Assembly (NCBI GenBank): GCA_027078745.1
Contig: JALWWO010000010.1
Location: 79,758 to 143,757 of the forward strand
DNA length: 64,000 bases
Reading direction: 5' to 3'
Source: Chromatiaceae bacterium
GTDB lineage: Bacteria > Pseudomonadota > Gammaproteobacteria > Chromatiales > Chromatiaceae
Shown here one piece after another: positions 9,311 to 19,292 of the stretch. Under the pieces are notes generated by a model that worked only from the letters and a program-made list of their open reading frames with translations, made no database searches and was not told the origin of the DNA. Numbering within the stretch: the stretch's first letter is position 1; the number at the start of each line of letters is the position of its first letter. Made by a program: the position numbers and the translations under genes.

Positions 9311-10351
9311 ATGCAGCCCATCGACGTGGAAGCCTTGGCCAAGCCCATCTCTGCCGAAGAACCGAGCGGTCCAGACCTAGAATATGATCCCGATTTCATG
9401 GCGCTGGAAGAGGCGGCGCGCACGGAGCCGGAACAGCAATTTGGAAACACCATCATAGCGGCGCGGGAACCGGACTGGCCTAAGGTACGAGATTTAGCCT
9501 GTACGGTCCTCAGCCGCAGCAAGGATCTTCGGGCTGCGCTCTACCTCGTGCAAGCCCTCACCCAGGGGAACGGGCTTTCAGGACTTGCCCAGGGGTTGCA
9601 GCTCTTTCATCGCCTGCTGAGCAATTATTGGGATTCCCTGCATCCCCAGCTAGATCCCGAAGATGACCTAGATCCCACAGAACGGGTGAATCTCGTGGCT
9701 TCCCTCTGCGATGCGGAGCGCATTCTCACGCCGGTTCGCCACGCACCCATGGTGCAGATTCCCGGGCTCGGTGGCATTGCTTGGCGGGATGTGCTCGTAG
9801 CCCGGGGACAGTGGCCGCCAGAGGAAGAAGAGGAAGTTCTCAAGCTCGATTCCATCGAAGCTGCCATCCGAGATTTGGAGCCCGCGCAGGTGCAAGCTGC
9901 TCAAGAGACCCTGGCCAGTGCCCTGACCAGCCTTAGCGCCATCGAGCAGGAGTTATTAGAACGGGTAGGTGTGGGCCACGCAGTGAGTTTGGAAGCCCTC
10001 AGCACCTTGCTGCGGGAGATTCAGGCTTTCTTGGGGGAACAGCTGCAAGGGCAGGATGCGGTTTCCGAATCCCCGCTGGAAGAATCGGAGGCTGAAGAAG
10101 CGCGGGAACCGGCAATATCCCATCCGCAATCCGGTGCTCCCGGCGAAATTCGCTCGCCACAAGACGTGGTGCAAGCCTTGGATCGTGTCATCGCCTATTA
10201 TCGGAAGCATGAACCCACTAGCCCAGTGCCCCTGCTTTTAGAACGGGCTAAACGGTTGGTTTTCGCCAATTTCTTAGAGATCCTCCGAGATCTCGCACCG
10301 GATGCCCTACCCCAGGCGGAACAGATCACCGGCACCCGATTAGAAGAGTAG
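9311..10351 (+). CDS. tssA: T6SS protein TssA
   Basis: A TssA protein of about 346 residues with an ImpA-type N-terminal domain (EEPSGPDLEYDPDF near the start). The C-terminal segment contains PTSPVPLLLERAKRLV, typical of the short TssA class that stays at the baseplate or caps the sheath. It opens the plus-strand arm and is followed 21 bases later by tssB. The ATG at 9311 is preferred, with CGAGGC just upstream. A TTG at 9293 is also in frame but would add only six unconserved residues. Confidence 0.92.
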   Translation: MQPIDVEALAKPISAEEPSGPDLEYDPDFMALEEAARTEPEQQFGNTIIAAREPDWPKVRDLACTVLSRSKDLRAALYLVQALTQGNGLSGLAQGLQLFHRLLSNYWDSLHPQLDPEDDLDPTERVNLVASLCDAERILTPVRHAPMVQIPGLGGIAWRDVLVARGQWPPEEEEEVLKLDSIEAAIRDLEPAQVQAAQETLASALTSLSAIEQELLERVGVGHAVSLEALSTLLREIQAFLGEQLQGQDAVSESPLEESEAEEAREPAISHPQSGAPGEIRSPQDVVQALDRVIAYYRKHEPTSPVPLLLERAKRLVFANFLEILRDLAPDALPQAEQITGTRLEE

Positions 10352-10372
10352 CGCAAGCATCAGGAAATCCCA

Positions 10373-10903
10373 ATGGCTCGAGAAAGCAGTCAGAAATTCA
10401 TCGCCCGCAACCGCGCCCCGCGGGTGCAGATCGAATACGATGTGGAAGTCTATGGTTCGGAGAAGAAGGTCCAGCTTCCCTTTGTCATGGGGGTCATGGC
10501 GGATCTTTCGGGCAAGCCCAAAGAACCCCTGCCCCCGGTGGCAGATCGCAAGTTCTTGGAAATCGATCTCGATAACTTCGATGACCGCCTCAAGGCTATG
10601 AAGCCTCGGGTGGCCTTTTCCGTGCCCAATGTGCTCTCGGGGGAGGGCAATCTCAGCGTGGATCTCACCTTCGAAAGCATGGATGATTTTTCTCCGGCAG
10701 CGGTGGCGAAGAAGGTGGACGCCCTGCGGGTCTTATTGGAGGCGAGAACCCAGTTGAGCAATCTGCTCACCTATATGGATGGCAAGACCGGCGCGGAGGA
10801 GCGCATCGCGGAGCTCTTGAACAATCCGGCGCTGTTGCAGTCCTTGGCTTCCGCCCCTAAGCCCCAAACAACCTCTCAATCTCCTGCTGAGGATAAGGAT
10901 TAA
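10373..10903 (+). CDS. tssB: T6SS sheath small subunit TssB (VipA)
   Basis: A 176-residue protein with the full TssB/VipA signature. It begins MARESSQKFIARNRAPRVQI and contains LPFVMGVMADLSG and KFLEIDLDNFD. TssB pairs with TssC to form the contractile sheath around the Hcp tube. Length and composition are normal. It is followed after 13 bases by tssC, as in nearly all T6SS clusters, giving the pair matched expression. Confidence 0.97.
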   Translation: MARESSQKFIARNRAPRVQIEYDVEVYGSEKKVQLPFVMGVMADLSGKPKEPLPPVADRKFLEIDLDNFDDRLKAMKPRVAFSVPNVLSGEGNLSVDLTFESMDDFSPAAVAKKVDALRVLLEARTQLSNLLTYMDGKTGAEERIAELLNNPALLQSLASAPKPQTTSQSPAEDKD

Positions 10904-10916
10904 AGGAGTCTAACCC

Positions 10917-12422
10917 ATGGCTGAGCACGAACAGCAAACGCAAGCCGCCCCAATCGCGGAGGAAGTTCAGGCTGCGCCCTCTGAGTTCAGCGCTCTGCTC
11001 GCCAAAGATTTCCGGCCCAAGACCCAGGAAGCCCGGGAAGCGGTGGAAGAAGCGGTCCGCACCCTGGCGCAACAGGCCTTGGAACATACAGCACTCCTCT
11101 CTTCAGATGTGCTGGACACCATCGAGCGCTTGATCGCAGAGATCGACCGCAAGCTGAGCGATCAGCTCAACCAGATCATGCATCATCCGGATTTCCAACA
11201 GCTGGAAAGCGCGTGGCGAGGGTTGCATTATCTGGTTTCTAATACAGAAACCGATGAGATGCTCAAGATCCGGGTCATGAACATTTCTAAAAAGGAGTTG
11301 CATAAGACCCTGAAGAAGTACAAGGGGACGGCCTGGGATCAAAGCCCGCTCTTCAAAAAGATCTATGAAGAGGAATACGGTCAGTTCGGCGGCGAGCCTT
11401 ATGGCTGCTTGGTGGGAGACTATTACTTCGATCATTCCCCGCCGGACATCGATCTCTTGCGGGGAATCGCTAAGATCTGCGCTGCCTCTCACTGTCCTTT
11501 CATCGCGGGCGCTTCCCCCACCGTCATGCAGATGGAAAGCTGGCAGGAGCTGAGCAATCCCCGGGATCTCACCAAGATCTTCACCACAGCGGAATACGCC
11601 GCCTGGCGCTCCCTGCGGGAATCTGAAGATGCCCGCTACATCGGTTTGACCATGCCCCGCTTCCTCGCGCGCCTGCCCTATGGGGCTAAGACGGATCCGG
11701 TGGATGAGTTCGACTTTGAGGAGGACACGGCGGGGGCGGATAGCAGCAAATATGTTTGGGCGAACTCCGCCTATGCCATGGCGGTGAACATCAATCGGTC
11801 TTTCAAGCTGTACGGCTGGTGCAGCCGCATTCGAGGCATCGAATCCGGCGGTGCGGTGGAGGATCTCCCCACCCATACCTTCCCCACGGATGATGGGGGT
11901 GTGGATATGAAATGCCCCACAGAGATCGCCATCAGCGATCGGCGGGAAGGGGAGTTGGCGAAAAATGGATTCATTCCCTTAGTGCATAAAAAGAACACGG
12001 ATTTCGCCGCCTTTATCAGCGCTCAATCCCTACAGAAACCCATGGAATATGAAGATCCGGATGCGACCGCCAATGCAAACCTCGCGGCCCGTCTCCCCTA
12101 TCTGTTTGCTACCTGCCGCTTCGCCCATTACCTCAAGTGCATCGTGCGGGACAAGATCGGTTCCTTCAAGGAGAGAGAGGACATGGAGCGGTGGTTGAAC
12201 GATTGGATCATTGAGTATGTGGACGGTGATCCCAAGCATTCCACCGAGGAGACCAAAGCGAGGAAGCCCTTGGCGGCAGCGGAAGTGCAAGTGGAAGAGG
12301 TGGAGGGGAACCCAGGCTATTACACCTCGAAGTTCTTCCTCCGGCCTCATTACCAGCTGGAGGGCTTAACCGTATCCCTGCGGCTCGTTTCCAAGCTGCC
12401 CTCCGTGAAGGCAGGGGGCTGA
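10917..12422 (+). CDS. tssC: T6SS sheath large subunit TssC (VipB)
   Basis: A 501-residue TssC/VipB. Conserved blocks are visible: DFQQLESAWRGLHYLV, YGCLVGDYYFDH, PFIAGASPTV, FLARLPYG and FFLRPHYQLEGLTVSLRLVS at the C-terminus. Together with TssB it makes the sheath whose contraction drives the tube, and its N-terminal domain is what ClpV recycles. ClpV is not encoded here. The start codon follows AAAGGAG with good spacing. Confidence 0.97.
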   Translation: MAEHEQQTQAAPIAEEVQAAPSEFSALLAKDFRPKTQEAREAVEEAVRTLAQQALEHTALLSSDVLDTIERLIAEIDRKLSDQLNQIMHHPDFQQLESAWRGLHYLVSNTETDEMLKIRVMNISKKELHKTLKKYKGTAWDQSPLFKKIYEEEYGQFGGEPYGCLVGDYYFDHSPPDIDLLRGIAKICAASHCPFIAGASPTVMQMESWQELSNPRDLTKIFTTAEYAAWRSLRESEDARYIGLTMPRFLARLPYGAKTDPVDEFDFEEDTAGADSSKYVWANSAYAMAVNINRSFKLYGWCSRIRGIESGGAVEDLPTHTFPTDDGGVDMKCPTEIAISDRREGELAKNGFIPLVHKKNTDFAAFISAQSLQKPMEYEDPDATANANLAARLPYLFATCRFAHYLKCIVRDKIGSFKEREDMERWLNDWIIEYVDGDPKHSTEETKARKPLAAAEVQVEEVEGNPGYYTSKFFLRPHYQLEGLTVSLRLVSKLPSVKAGG

Positions 12423-12477
12423 GGCAACCGCAGCCTAGACTGCGACAGTGTGTTTACTCAATCGAGAGGATCCCATC

Positions 12478-12957
12478 ATGGCAGTTGATTTCTTTCTCAA
12501 ACTCGGTGACATCGAAGGCGAATCCAAGGACAGCACCTATGAAGGTTGGATCGAAGTGCTGGGTTGGAGCTGGGGGATGTCTCAATCCGGCACCATGCAC
12601 ACGGGCACCGGTGGCGGCACAGGCAAAGTGAGCGTGCAGGACTTCAGCGTCACCAAATATGTGGACAAGTCCACCCCCAACATCATGCAGAAATGTTGTA
12701 CCGGCAAGCACTATGACAAAGTGATCTTCATCGCTCGGAAGGCGGGGGATAAGCCTCTCGAATATGTGAAGCTGACCATGGAGGAAGTCATCGTCACTTC
12801 TGCGAACACCGGCGGTGGCGTGGGAGAAGAACAGGTCACGGAAAACATCACCCTTAACTTCGCTCGCTACAAATACGAGTACACTCCGCAAACCGCATCG
12901 GGTGCAAAGGGTGGCACCATCACCCAGACCTTCGACATCCGCCGCAACACGGAATAA
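12478..12957 (+). CDS. hcp: T6SS tube protein Hcp
   Basis: A 159-residue Hcp (MAVDFFLKLGDIEGES, WSWGMSQSG, VTENITLNFARYKYEY). Hcp hexamers stack into the tube expelled by the T6SS and can carry small effectors in their lumen. The ATG at 12478 is preferred over an upstream GTG because GAGAGG lies just before it and family members begin MAVD. Hcp is the last T6SS gene of the plus arm. In most clusters tssE, tssF, tssG and clpV follow here, but a GH8 gene does instead. Confidence 0.95.
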   Translation: MAVDFFLKLGDIEGESKDSTYEGWIEVLGWSWGMSQSGTMHTGTGGGTGKVSVQDFSVTKYVDKSTPNIMQKCCTGKHYDKVIFIARKAGDKPLEYVKLTMEEVIVTSANTGGGVGEEQVTENITLNFARYKYEYTPQTASGAKGGTITQTFDIRRNTE

Positions 12958-12968
12958 GCTGTGTTTCT

Positions 12969-12992
12969 CCCCCCGCCTATTGGGCAGGGGGG
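12969..12992 (+). terminator. GC-rich hairpin after hcp
   Basis: A run of six C, then GCC, TATT, and GGGCA followed by six G, can pair into a hairpin of about nine base pairs with two single-base bulges. It lies 11 bases past the hcp stop. No T-tract follows, so it is not a classical intrinsic terminator. It may attenuate read-through into the GH8 gene or protect the abundant hcp mRNA. Both roles are inference. Confidence 0.35.
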
Positions 12993-13013
12993 CAGCACGC
13001 TTTCATAGCACTC

Positions 13014-14348
13014 GTGAACATCCTTTCATTCGGGATCCTCATTTCCCTTTGGATCGGGTTAGCCGGGATCACGCGGGCATCGGACGTACCGCATTACCCC
13101 TTTCCACAGCATCGGAGCTATGGACAGGATCTCATCTTGCCCAGCCGATACCCCCAGGACCAGCTGGATGAGGATGTCCGGAGATTCTATGAGGTTTGGA
13201 AGGAAAACTATCTCGTGGCTGCCGGGGAAGACGAGGCGGGGAATCCCTTATTCCGCGTTGCGTTTGGAGTCCCGGGCACAGAGCGGCATCACACCACAGT
13301 ATCTGAAGGACAGGGTTACGGCATGATGATCGTCGCGCTCATGGCGGGCCATGAGACCGAGGCGAAAGCCTTGTTCGATGGGCTGTGGCGATTTGTCGGA
13401 CAGCATCCCAGTGAAATCGATCCGAGATTGATGGCCTGGCGGGTTTCCGATGACCCGCAGACAGGGGATGCGACCAGCGCCTTTGATGGCGATGCAGATA
13501 TCGCCTTCGCCTTGTTACTGGCGGATCGTCAATGGGGTAGTGATGGCGAGATCGATTATGCAGAAGCTGCCCGAAGGTTGATTGAAGCGATCCGTCAATC
13601 GGAGATCGGCCCCCGCAGCAAGCTACCCATGCTCGGCGATTGGGTAGAACCCGATGGCTCAGAATACAACCAGTATGCGAGCCGAAGCTCGGATTGGATG
13701 CTGTTGAATTTCAAAGCCTTTTTCTACTTCACCCGCCAGGAAGATTGGCTGCAGGTATTGGAGAAAGCTAGGGAAACCGCCAGCTATTTGCAAGAAAACT
13801 ACAGCCCTTCAACGGGTTTGCTTCCCGATTTCATCGTACCTCAATCCACTGCTGATCCAACCCCGAAACCTGCGGCACCCGATTTCCTGGAGGGCGCTCA
13901 TGATGGGCACTACTATTACAACGCCTGCCGGGTACCCCTTAGAATCGGCTTGGATGCCTTGCTGAACCGGAAAGCCGTTTCTAAAGCAATCGTCAAAAAG
14001 ATCTCGACATGGGCAGAGCACTCACACAACGGCAACCCCCATGCGATCGCTGCTGGCTATGATCTGGATGGAAGCCCCCTTCCGAACAGCGAGTATTTTT
14101 CCACTGCATTTCTCGCCCCCCTGGGCGTCGCCGCTATGAATGTGCCTGCACAACAAGCCTGGCTGGATGAGATCTATGAAGCGATCCGAAGGACCCACCA
14201 AGACTATTATGAGGATAGCTTGACGCTGCTATCCTTGCTGGTGATGACGGGCAATTTCTGGGATCCCACGGATTATGGGAATGCGTTCTTCTACCCCATG
14301 ATTCCGTGCACGCCTCCGGCGAACCCACCGTCCTGTTGTTGTTTATAA
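13014..14348 (+). CDS. Secreted GH8 endoglucanase-type glycosidase
   Basis: A 444-residue glycoside hydrolase family 8 protein. The family catalytic acid is seen in SEGQGYGMM (Glu98). The second signature is AFDGDADIAFALLLA (Asp158 and Asp160). GH8 enzymes cleave beta-1,4 bonds in cellulose, chitosan or xylan. The GTG start gives a signal peptide (about residues 1-22, hydrophobic core ILSFGILISLWIGLAG), but no strong ribosome-binding site is visible. The C-terminus ends PPSCCCL, three adjacent cysteines not expected in GH8. It lies 56 bases after hcp on the same strand with no bcs cellulose-synthesis genes nearby, so a BcsZ role is not supported. Whether it has anything to do with the T6SS is unknown. 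Confidence 0.85.
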   Translation: MNILSFGILISLWIGLAGITRASDVPHYPFPQHRSYGQDLILPSRYPQDQLDEDVRRFYEVWKENYLVAAGEDEAGNPLFRVAFGVPGTERHHTTVSEGQGYGMMIVALMAGHETEAKALFDGLWRFVGQHPSEIDPRLMAWRVSDDPQTGDATSAFDGDADIAFALLLADRQWGSDGEIDYAEAARRLIEAIRQSEIGPRSKLPMLGDWVEPDGSEYNQYASRSSDWMLLNFKAFFYFTRQEDWLQVLEKARETASYLQENYSPSTGLLPDFIVPQSTADPTPKPAAPDFLEGAHDGHYYYNACRVPLRIGLDALLNRKAVSKAIVKKISTWAEHSHNGNPHAIAAGYDLDGSPLPNSEYFSTAFLAPLGVAAMNVPAQQAWLDEIYEAIRRTHQDYYEDSLTLLSLLVMTGNFWDPTDYGNAFFYPMIPCTPPANPPSCCCL

Positions 14349-14550
14349 CCGTCGAATTGGCCGGGGAGATCGGAGGATCCGCACTGCCCTTCCACGGCGC
14401 CGAAAAAGGTCCCGCTAAGTTGCACGACCTAGGGCGGATGGACAACGGACAGAACTGCGCCTCTTCTGGGCAGGCGGCTTTGCTCGGGGTACGGACATGT
14501 TTCCAGGTCTAGAAGCACCAAGCTCCCCATCGATGCTGGATCTGGATGAA
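14349..14550. other. Intergenic space, nothing recognised
   Basis: About 200 bases between the GH8 stop and tRNA-Ser. Short open frames here overlap the tRNA or lack any family resemblance. I see no tRNA-Arg, which often accompanies tRNA-Ser at this locus in related bacteria, and no SRP RNA core. Confidence 0.5.
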
Positions 14551-14641
14551 TGGCGGAGAGAGAGGGATTCGAACCCTCGATGGGCGTTTAACCCATACTC
14601 CCTTAGCAGGGGAGCGCCTTCAGCCACTCGGCCATCTCTCC
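14551..14641 (-). tRNA. tRNA-Ser (anticodon GCU)
   Basis: On the minus strand the sequence folds as a class II tRNA. The 5' strand GGAGAGA pairs with TCTCTCC, the anticodon arm is CTCCC-CTGCTAA-GGGAG (anticodon GCT), there is a long variable arm, and the T-arm is GAGGG-TTCGAAT-CCCTC. The CCA end is encoded (TGG at 14551-14553 on the plus strand). It reads AGC/AGU serine codons. Its position next to csrA is conserved in gammaproteobacteria. Confidence 0.97.
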
Positions 14642-14683
14642 AAAGGAGAACTTCGTTATTATAGGTACTCCCTCCCTCGCTGG

Positions 14684-14899
14684 CTACCCTTGAGAATCCA
14701 ACGGTTTCTCATCCTTTAGGGGTGAAGCTGCCTGTCTTTCCCGTTTGATTCGCTCGTAGATCTCTTCCCGATGCACAGCCACGTCTCTGGGGGCGCTGAC
14801 CCCGATTCTGACCTGATTTCCCTTTACACCCAAGACGGTGACGGTTACGTCATCTCCAATCATGAGGGTTTCTCCAACCCGCCTGGTCAATATCAACAT
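14684..14899 (-). CDS. csrA: Carbon storage regulator CsrA (RsmA)
   Basis: A 71-residue CsrA, a dimeric RNA-binding protein that binds GGA motifs in mRNA leaders and controls carbon flow, motility and often T6SS and biofilm genes. The start [16 protein letters not shown] and the RNA-binding segment [18 protein letters not shown] are intact. The C-terminal tail is a little longer than in E. coli (61 residues). The ATG at 14899 is chosen from conservation. AAGGAG lies ten bases upstream and itself contains a GGA, so autoregulation is possible. A further upstream frame (14926) is not conserved. Confidence 0.97.
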   Translation of the reverse strand: MLILTRRVGETLMIGDDVTVTVLGVKGNQVRIGVSAPRDVAVHREEIYERIKRERQAASPLKDEKPLDSQG

Positions 14900-14994
14900 C
14901 AGTGTTTTGCTCCTTGTTCCTTGCATCCAGTGGATGCCTCGATCCTCAGAAACAGCGGCTCCTCCCTTATACCGCTTCCCCTGCGCGGTGCCAA

Positions 14995-16221
14995 CTAGCC
15001 GCTTTCCTTCTCCAGACCAAAGGCTTGGTGCAGGGCACGCACGCCGAGTTCCAGATATTTTTCGTCCACAACCACAGAGATCTTGATCTCCGAAGTGGAG
15101 ATCATGCGGATATTGATGCCTTCCTTCGCCAGCGCCGCGAACATCTTGCTGGCGATGCCCGCATGGGAGCGCATGCCCACCCCCACCAAGGAAATCTTCA
15201 CGATCCGATCATCGCCATCCACCGCTCTGGCGCCCAAGGCATCCGCTGTGCTCTGCAGGATCGACAGGGCGCGCTCGTAATCATTGCGATGCACCGTGAA
15301 GGTGAAATCCGTGGTGGTTCCATCCGCCCCGATATTCTGCACGATCATGTCCACTTCGATATTGGCTTCAGCGATGGGGCCCAAAATTCGATGGGCGATC
15401 CCGGGTTGATCGGGCACGCCGACGATGGTGAGCTTGGCTTCATCCTTTGCGAATGCGATGCCAGAGATAACCGCTTGTTCCACAATGTCTTCCTCGAAAG
15501 TGATGAGGGTGCCTTCTCCCTCTCCGAAGCTGGACAGCACCCGCAAGGGCACTCGATACTTGCCTGCAAATTCCACCGCTCGGATCTGCAACACCTTGGA
15601 ACCGAGGCTTGCCATCTCGAGCATTTCCTCGAAGGTGATGCGGTTGAGCTTTCTCGCACGGGGTTCGATGCGGGGATCTGTGGTATAGACTCCATCCACA
15701 TCGGTATAGATCTGGCATTCCTCTGCCTTGAGGGCCGCCGCCACGGCAACTGCGGAGGTATCGGAACCGCCCCGCCCCAGGGTGGTGATGTTGCCCGCCT
15801 CATCCACCCCTTGAAAACCGGCCACCACCACGACCCGCCCCGCCTGTAGATCGGCCCGGATGCGTGCCCCGTCGATCTCTTGAATCCGGGCCTTGTTGTG
15901 GGCGCTGTCCGTACGGATGCGCACCTGAGCGCCCGTATAGGAACGAGCGGGACAGCCGATCTGTTCCAGGGCCATGCTCAACAGGGCGATGGTAACCTGC
16001 TCGCCGGTGGACAGCAGCACATCCAGTTCTCGCGGGGAGGGGGGGTTCTGAATGGCCTTAGCGAGCCCCAAAAGCCGGTCGGTTTCTCCGGACATGGCGG
16101 AGACCACCACCACCAGCGAATTGCCCGCATCCCGCCAGCGCTTCACCCGCTGGGCCACCGCCTGAATGCGCTCCACCGAGCCCACAGAGGTGCCGCCATA
16201 TTTCTGTACGATCAATGCCAT
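14995..16221 (-). CDS. lysC: Aspartate kinase
   Basis: A 408-residue aspartokinase catalysing ATP-dependent phosphorylation of aspartate, the first step towards lysine, threonine, methionine and diaminopimelate. The N-terminal motif [11 protein letters not shown] and [13 protein letters not shown] mark the kinase domain. Two C-terminal ACT domains (about residues 265-400) carry feedback regulation, seen in [20 protein letters not shown] and [19 protein letters not shown]. This monofunctional type lies directly downstream of alaS (12 bases) and upstream of csrA, a common arrangement in gammaproteobacteria. Confidence 0.95.
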   Translation of the reverse strand: MALIVQKYGGTSVGSVERIQAVAQRVKRWRDAGNSLVVVVSAMSGETDRLLGLAKAIQNPPSPRELDVLLSTGEQVTIALLSMALEQIGCPARSYTGAQVRIRTDSAHNKARIQEIDGARIRADLQAGRVVVVAGFQGVDEAGNITTLGRGGSDTSAVAVAAALKAEECQIYTDVDGVYTTDPRIEPRARKLNRITFEEMLEMASLGSKVLQIRAVEFAGKYRVPLRVLSSFGEGEGTLITFEEDIVEQAVISGIAFAKDEAKLTIVGVPDQPGIAHRILGPIAEANIEVDMIVQNIGADGTTTDFTFTVHRNDYERALSILQSTADALGARAVDGDDRIVKISLVGVGMRSHAGIASKMFAALAKEGINIRMISTSEIKISVVVDEKYLELGVRALHQAFGLEKESG

Positions 16222-16233
16222 CGTAAAATCCTG

Positions 16234-18843
16234 TTAAGCCGTGCGCACTGCGCCCTTTGCCTTCACCCAATCCTTCACAATGCCCAGGGCTTTGGGCAAG
16301 CCGGTGAGATCATTGCCGCCCGCCTGGGCCATATCCGGACGACCGCCCCCACGCCCCCCCACCTGGGCTGCTGCGAGCCGGACCAGCTCCCCCGCCTGAT
16401 AGCGGTCTGTCAGATCCTGGGTGACGCCGGCGACCAAATTAACCTTGCCGTTCTTCTCCGTAGCCAACAGGATGATTCCCGAACCCAGCTGATCTTTGAG
16501 CCGGTCCAGGATGTTCCGCAGGGATTTGGGATCTGCCCCTGGGACTTGGGCGGCCAGGACCTGAACGCCCTGAATCTCCTGCACCTGTTGCAGGAGCGAT
16601 TCCCCGGCTGTGTGGGCGAGCTTGGCTTGGAGCCGGGCCAATTCCTGTTCTAACTGCTTGGTGCGATCCACCAGGGCCAAAATCCGATCGTCCAGCGCTT
16701 CCCGTCCTGCCTTCACCAGGGCGGCAATGCGCAGCAATTGTTCTTCATCGGATTCCACCACCGCCAAAGCTCGGGCACCGGTAACCGCTTCGATGCGCCG
16801 CACGCCGGAAGCGATCCCCCCCTCGGACAGGATCTTGAACAGCCCGATATTGCCCAAGGCCTGCACATGGGTGCCGCCGCACAGCTCGGTGGAAAAATCC
16901 CCCATGCGCAGGACGCGCACCTGCTCCCCATATTTCTCTCCGAACAGGGCCAAGGCACCCTGCTTTTTCGCCGCCTCCAAAGACATGATCTGGGTTTCCA
17001 CGGGCAGATTCTCCCGAATCTTTCGATTGACCAAGCGTTCGATGGCCAAGAGCTGTTCCCGTTCGATGGGCTGGAAATGAGAAAAATCGAAGCGGAGCCG
17101 ATCCGGTGCCACCAGAGACCCCCGCTGCTGCACATGATCCCCCAGGATCTGGCGAAGGGCGGCGTGGAGCAGATGGGTAGCGGAATGGTTCAGGGCAGTG
17201 GCCTGCCGACGTTCTTCATCCACTTGGGCTTCCACCAGATCGCCCAGATGGAACCTGCCCGTTTCCACGCGGCACAGATGGACGAGGGCATCCCCTTGCT
17301 TCTGAGTATCCCGCACGAAGGCTCGGGCGGTCTCCGTAGTCAACCAACCCTGATCCCCCACCTGACCGCCGGATTCTCCGTAGAAAGGGGTTTTTTCCAG
17401 AACCACCCAGCCTTCTTCTCCAGCGGCGAGCTGTTCGCAGGGTTCCTCTGCCCGAAAAATTCCGATGATGCGGGCCTGATCCCGCAAGCGTTCGTAGCCC
17501 GTGAACGGGGTGATTGCTTCGATCTGCAAACCCTCTGAGGCGCTTGCATGGAACAGACTCGCCGCCCGGGCGCGATCGCGTTGCTTTGCCATCTCCCGTT
17601 CAAAGCCCGCTCGATCGATCTGCAAGCCCCGTTCCCGCGCTACATCTGCCGTCAGATCCACCGGAAAGCCGTAGGTATCGTAGAGCTTGAACACCAGCTC
17701 CCCCGGGAGCTGACCCCCCGAATGCGCTGCCAATGCTTGGCTGAGTATTCGCATCCCCTGATCCAGGGTTTCCGCAAACCGTTCTTCCTCCAGGCGGAGC
17801 ACCTGAACCACCCGTTCCTGCGCCGCGCCCAGCTCGGGGAAGGCTGCACCCATCTCCTGCACCAGGGGGGGTACGAGCCGATAGAAGAAAGGTTCCTCGC
17901 AGCCCAGTTGATAGCCGTGGCGCACCGCCCGCCGGATGATGCGCCGCAGCACATAGCCCCGCCCCTCGTTGCTGGGAATCACCCCATCCGTGATGAGAAA
18001 GGCGGCAGAACGGATGTGATCGGCGATGACCCGCAGGGCTTTTGCGCGGAGATCTGGGGCACCGGTGATGCGGGCAGCGGCTTCGATGAGATGGACGAAG
18101 AGATCGATTTCATAGTTGCTGTGCACCCCCTGCATCACGGCGGCCAAGCGTTCCAACCCCATGCCCGTATCCACCGAAGGGCGGGGCAGGGGATGGAGCT
18201 GGCCCGAAGCATCCCGATCGTACTGCATGAAGACCAAATTCCAGATCTCCACATAGCGATCCCCTTCTTCCTCCGAGCCCGGGGGACCGCCGGGGATCTC
18301 GGGGCCGTGATCGTAGAAGATTTCCGAGCAGGGACCGCAAGGGCCCGTATCGCCCATGGACCAGAAGTTATCCTGCTCACCGCAGCGAGAGAACCGCTTG
18401 GGATCCACCCCGATTTCCCGCAACCAGATCGACGCCGCTTCCTCATCCTCTCGGAAGACGGTCACCCAGAGCCGTTCCGGTGGCAGTTGCAACACTTCGG
18501 TGAGATATTCCCAAGCATAGCCGATGGCTTCCCGCTTGAAGTAGTCGCCGAAGCTGAAGTTACCCAGCATCTCGAAAAAGGTGTGATGCCGCGCTGTGTA
18601 GCCCACGTTCTCCAAATCGTTGTGCTTACCTCCCGCCCGCACGCAGCGTTGCGCGCTTGCCGCTCGGCGGTAGGGCCGCTTCTCCCGACCCAGGAACACT
18701 TCCTTGAACTGCACCATGCCCGCATTGGTGAACAGCAGGCTGGGATCATCGGCGGGTACGAGGGAGCTGCTCGGCACGATCTCGTGATCCTGTCGGGCGA
18801 AGTAGTCGAGAAAACTGGCTCTCAGCGCTGCACTGCTTTTCAT
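16234..18843 (-). CDS. alaS: Alanyl-tRNA synthetase
   Basis: An 869-residue class II synthetase charging tRNA-Ala. The aminoacylation domain opens with RASFLDYF and contains [10 protein letters not shown]. The editing domain has the zinc ligands H553-SAT-H557 and C655-GGT-H659. The C-terminal C-Ala domain holds [12 protein letters not shown], used in tRNA binding. Length matches E. coli AlaS (876). The ATG overlaps the recX stop as ATGA, coupling the two genes. Confidence 0.98.
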   Translation of the reverse strand: MKSSAALRASFLDYFARQDHEIVPSSSLVPADDPSLLFTNAGMVQFKEVFLGREKRPYRRAASAQRCVRAGGKHNDLENVGYTARHHTFFEMLGNFSFGDYFKREAIGYAWEYLTEVLQLPPERLWVTVFREDEEAASIWLREIGVDPKRFSRCGEQDNFWSMGDTGPCGPCSEIFYDHGPEIPGGPPGSEEEGDRYVEIWNLVFMQYDRDASGQLHPLPRPSVDTGMGLERLAAVMQGVHSNYEIDLFVHLIEAAARITGAPDLRAKALRVIADHIRSAAFLITDGVIPSNEGRGYVLRRIIRRAVRHGYQLGCEEPFFYRLVPPLVQEMGAAFPELGAAQERVVQVLRLEEERFAETLDQGMRILSQALAAHSGGQLPGELVFKLYDTYGFPVDLTADVARERGLQIDRAGFEREMAKQRDRARAASLFHASASEGLQIEAITPFTGYERLRDQARIIGIFRAEEPCEQLAAGEEGWVVLEKTPFYGESGGQVGDQGWLTTETARAFVRDTQKQGDALVHLCRVETGRFHLGDLVEAQVDEERRQATALNHSATHLLHAALRQILGDHVQQRGSLVAPDRLRFDFSHFQPIEREQLLAIERLVNRKIRENLPVETQIMSLEAAKKQGALALFGEKYGEQVRVLRMGDFSTELCGGTHVQALGNIGLFKILSEGGIASGVRRIEAVTGARALAVVESDEEQLLRIAALVKAGREALDDRILALVDRTKQLEQELARLQAKLAHTAGESLLQQVQEIQGVQVLAAQVPGADPKSLRNILDRLKDQLGSGIILLATEKNGKVNLVAGVTQDLTDRYQAGELVRLAAAQVGGRGGGRPDMAQAGGNDLTGLPKALGIVKDWVKAKGAVRTA

Positions 18844-19292
18844 GAATGGGTGCTCTCAGCCTGGAGAAAACGGTGGATGAGTTCCATGGGAAATCCCCGA
18901 TATTGCAGGAAGCGGAGGCGGCGCGCCCATTCCTGCCGATTGCGCGGCCGGTGGGGGCCGAATTTCCTTTCCACCACGCGGGCCATCTGTGCCAACCAAT
19001 CTTCCTGGGAATAGCCGTCGAGAAACTGCCCGATGAGCGCATCGGAGATGCCCCGCTCCCGCAGCGCTTGCCGAATGTACAGGGGGCCGAAGCCTTTTTC
19101 CAGACGCGCCGCCCCATAGCATTCCGCCATGCGGGCATCGCTGAGCAAATTGCGTTCCCGGAGGCGTTGCAACAAGGATTCGATCTGATCTAGGGCATAA
19201 CCTCGGGCCCGCAGCTTTCTGCTGAGCTCCGCGCGGCTGTGCTCCCGACGAGCGAGCAGCCGCAGGGCTTCTTCCTCGATGCTTCGGTTCAG
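18840..19292 (-). CDS. recX: RecA regulatory protein RecX, probable CTG start
   Basis: A RecX of about 150 residues, which binds RecA filaments and limits recombinase activity. The three-helix repeats are visible ([51 protein letters not shown]). The conserved reading begins right where recA ends and there is no ATG or GTG in a sensible position. The likely start is CTG at 19292-19290, which overlaps the recA stop, with a strong GGAGGAGG about seven bases upstream inside recA. The start codon is inference; the frame is certain. The rare start plus overlap would tie RecX synthesis tightly to recA translation. Confidence 0.88.
   Translation of the reverse strand: MNRSIEEEALRLLARREHSRAELSRKLRARGYALDQIESLLQRLRERNLLSDARMAECYGAARLEKGFGPLYIRQALRERGISDALIGQFLDGYSQEDWLAQMARVVERKFGPHRPRNRQEWARRLRFLQYRGFPMELIHRFLQAESTHS

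Noticed and set aside
13014..14348. GH8 protein as BcsZ of cellulose synthesis
   Set aside because: No bcsA, bcsB or bcsC is nearby, so the cellulose operon role is not supported by context.
14902..15849. 315-codon plus-strand open frame
   Set aside because: It lies antisense over lysC, with His/Gln/Gly-rich composition typical of mirror frames.
17548..19014. 488-codon plus-strand open frame
   Set aside because: It is antisense to alaS and recX, which are beyond doubt, and its translation has no domain-like features. It arises from GC-rich codon structure.
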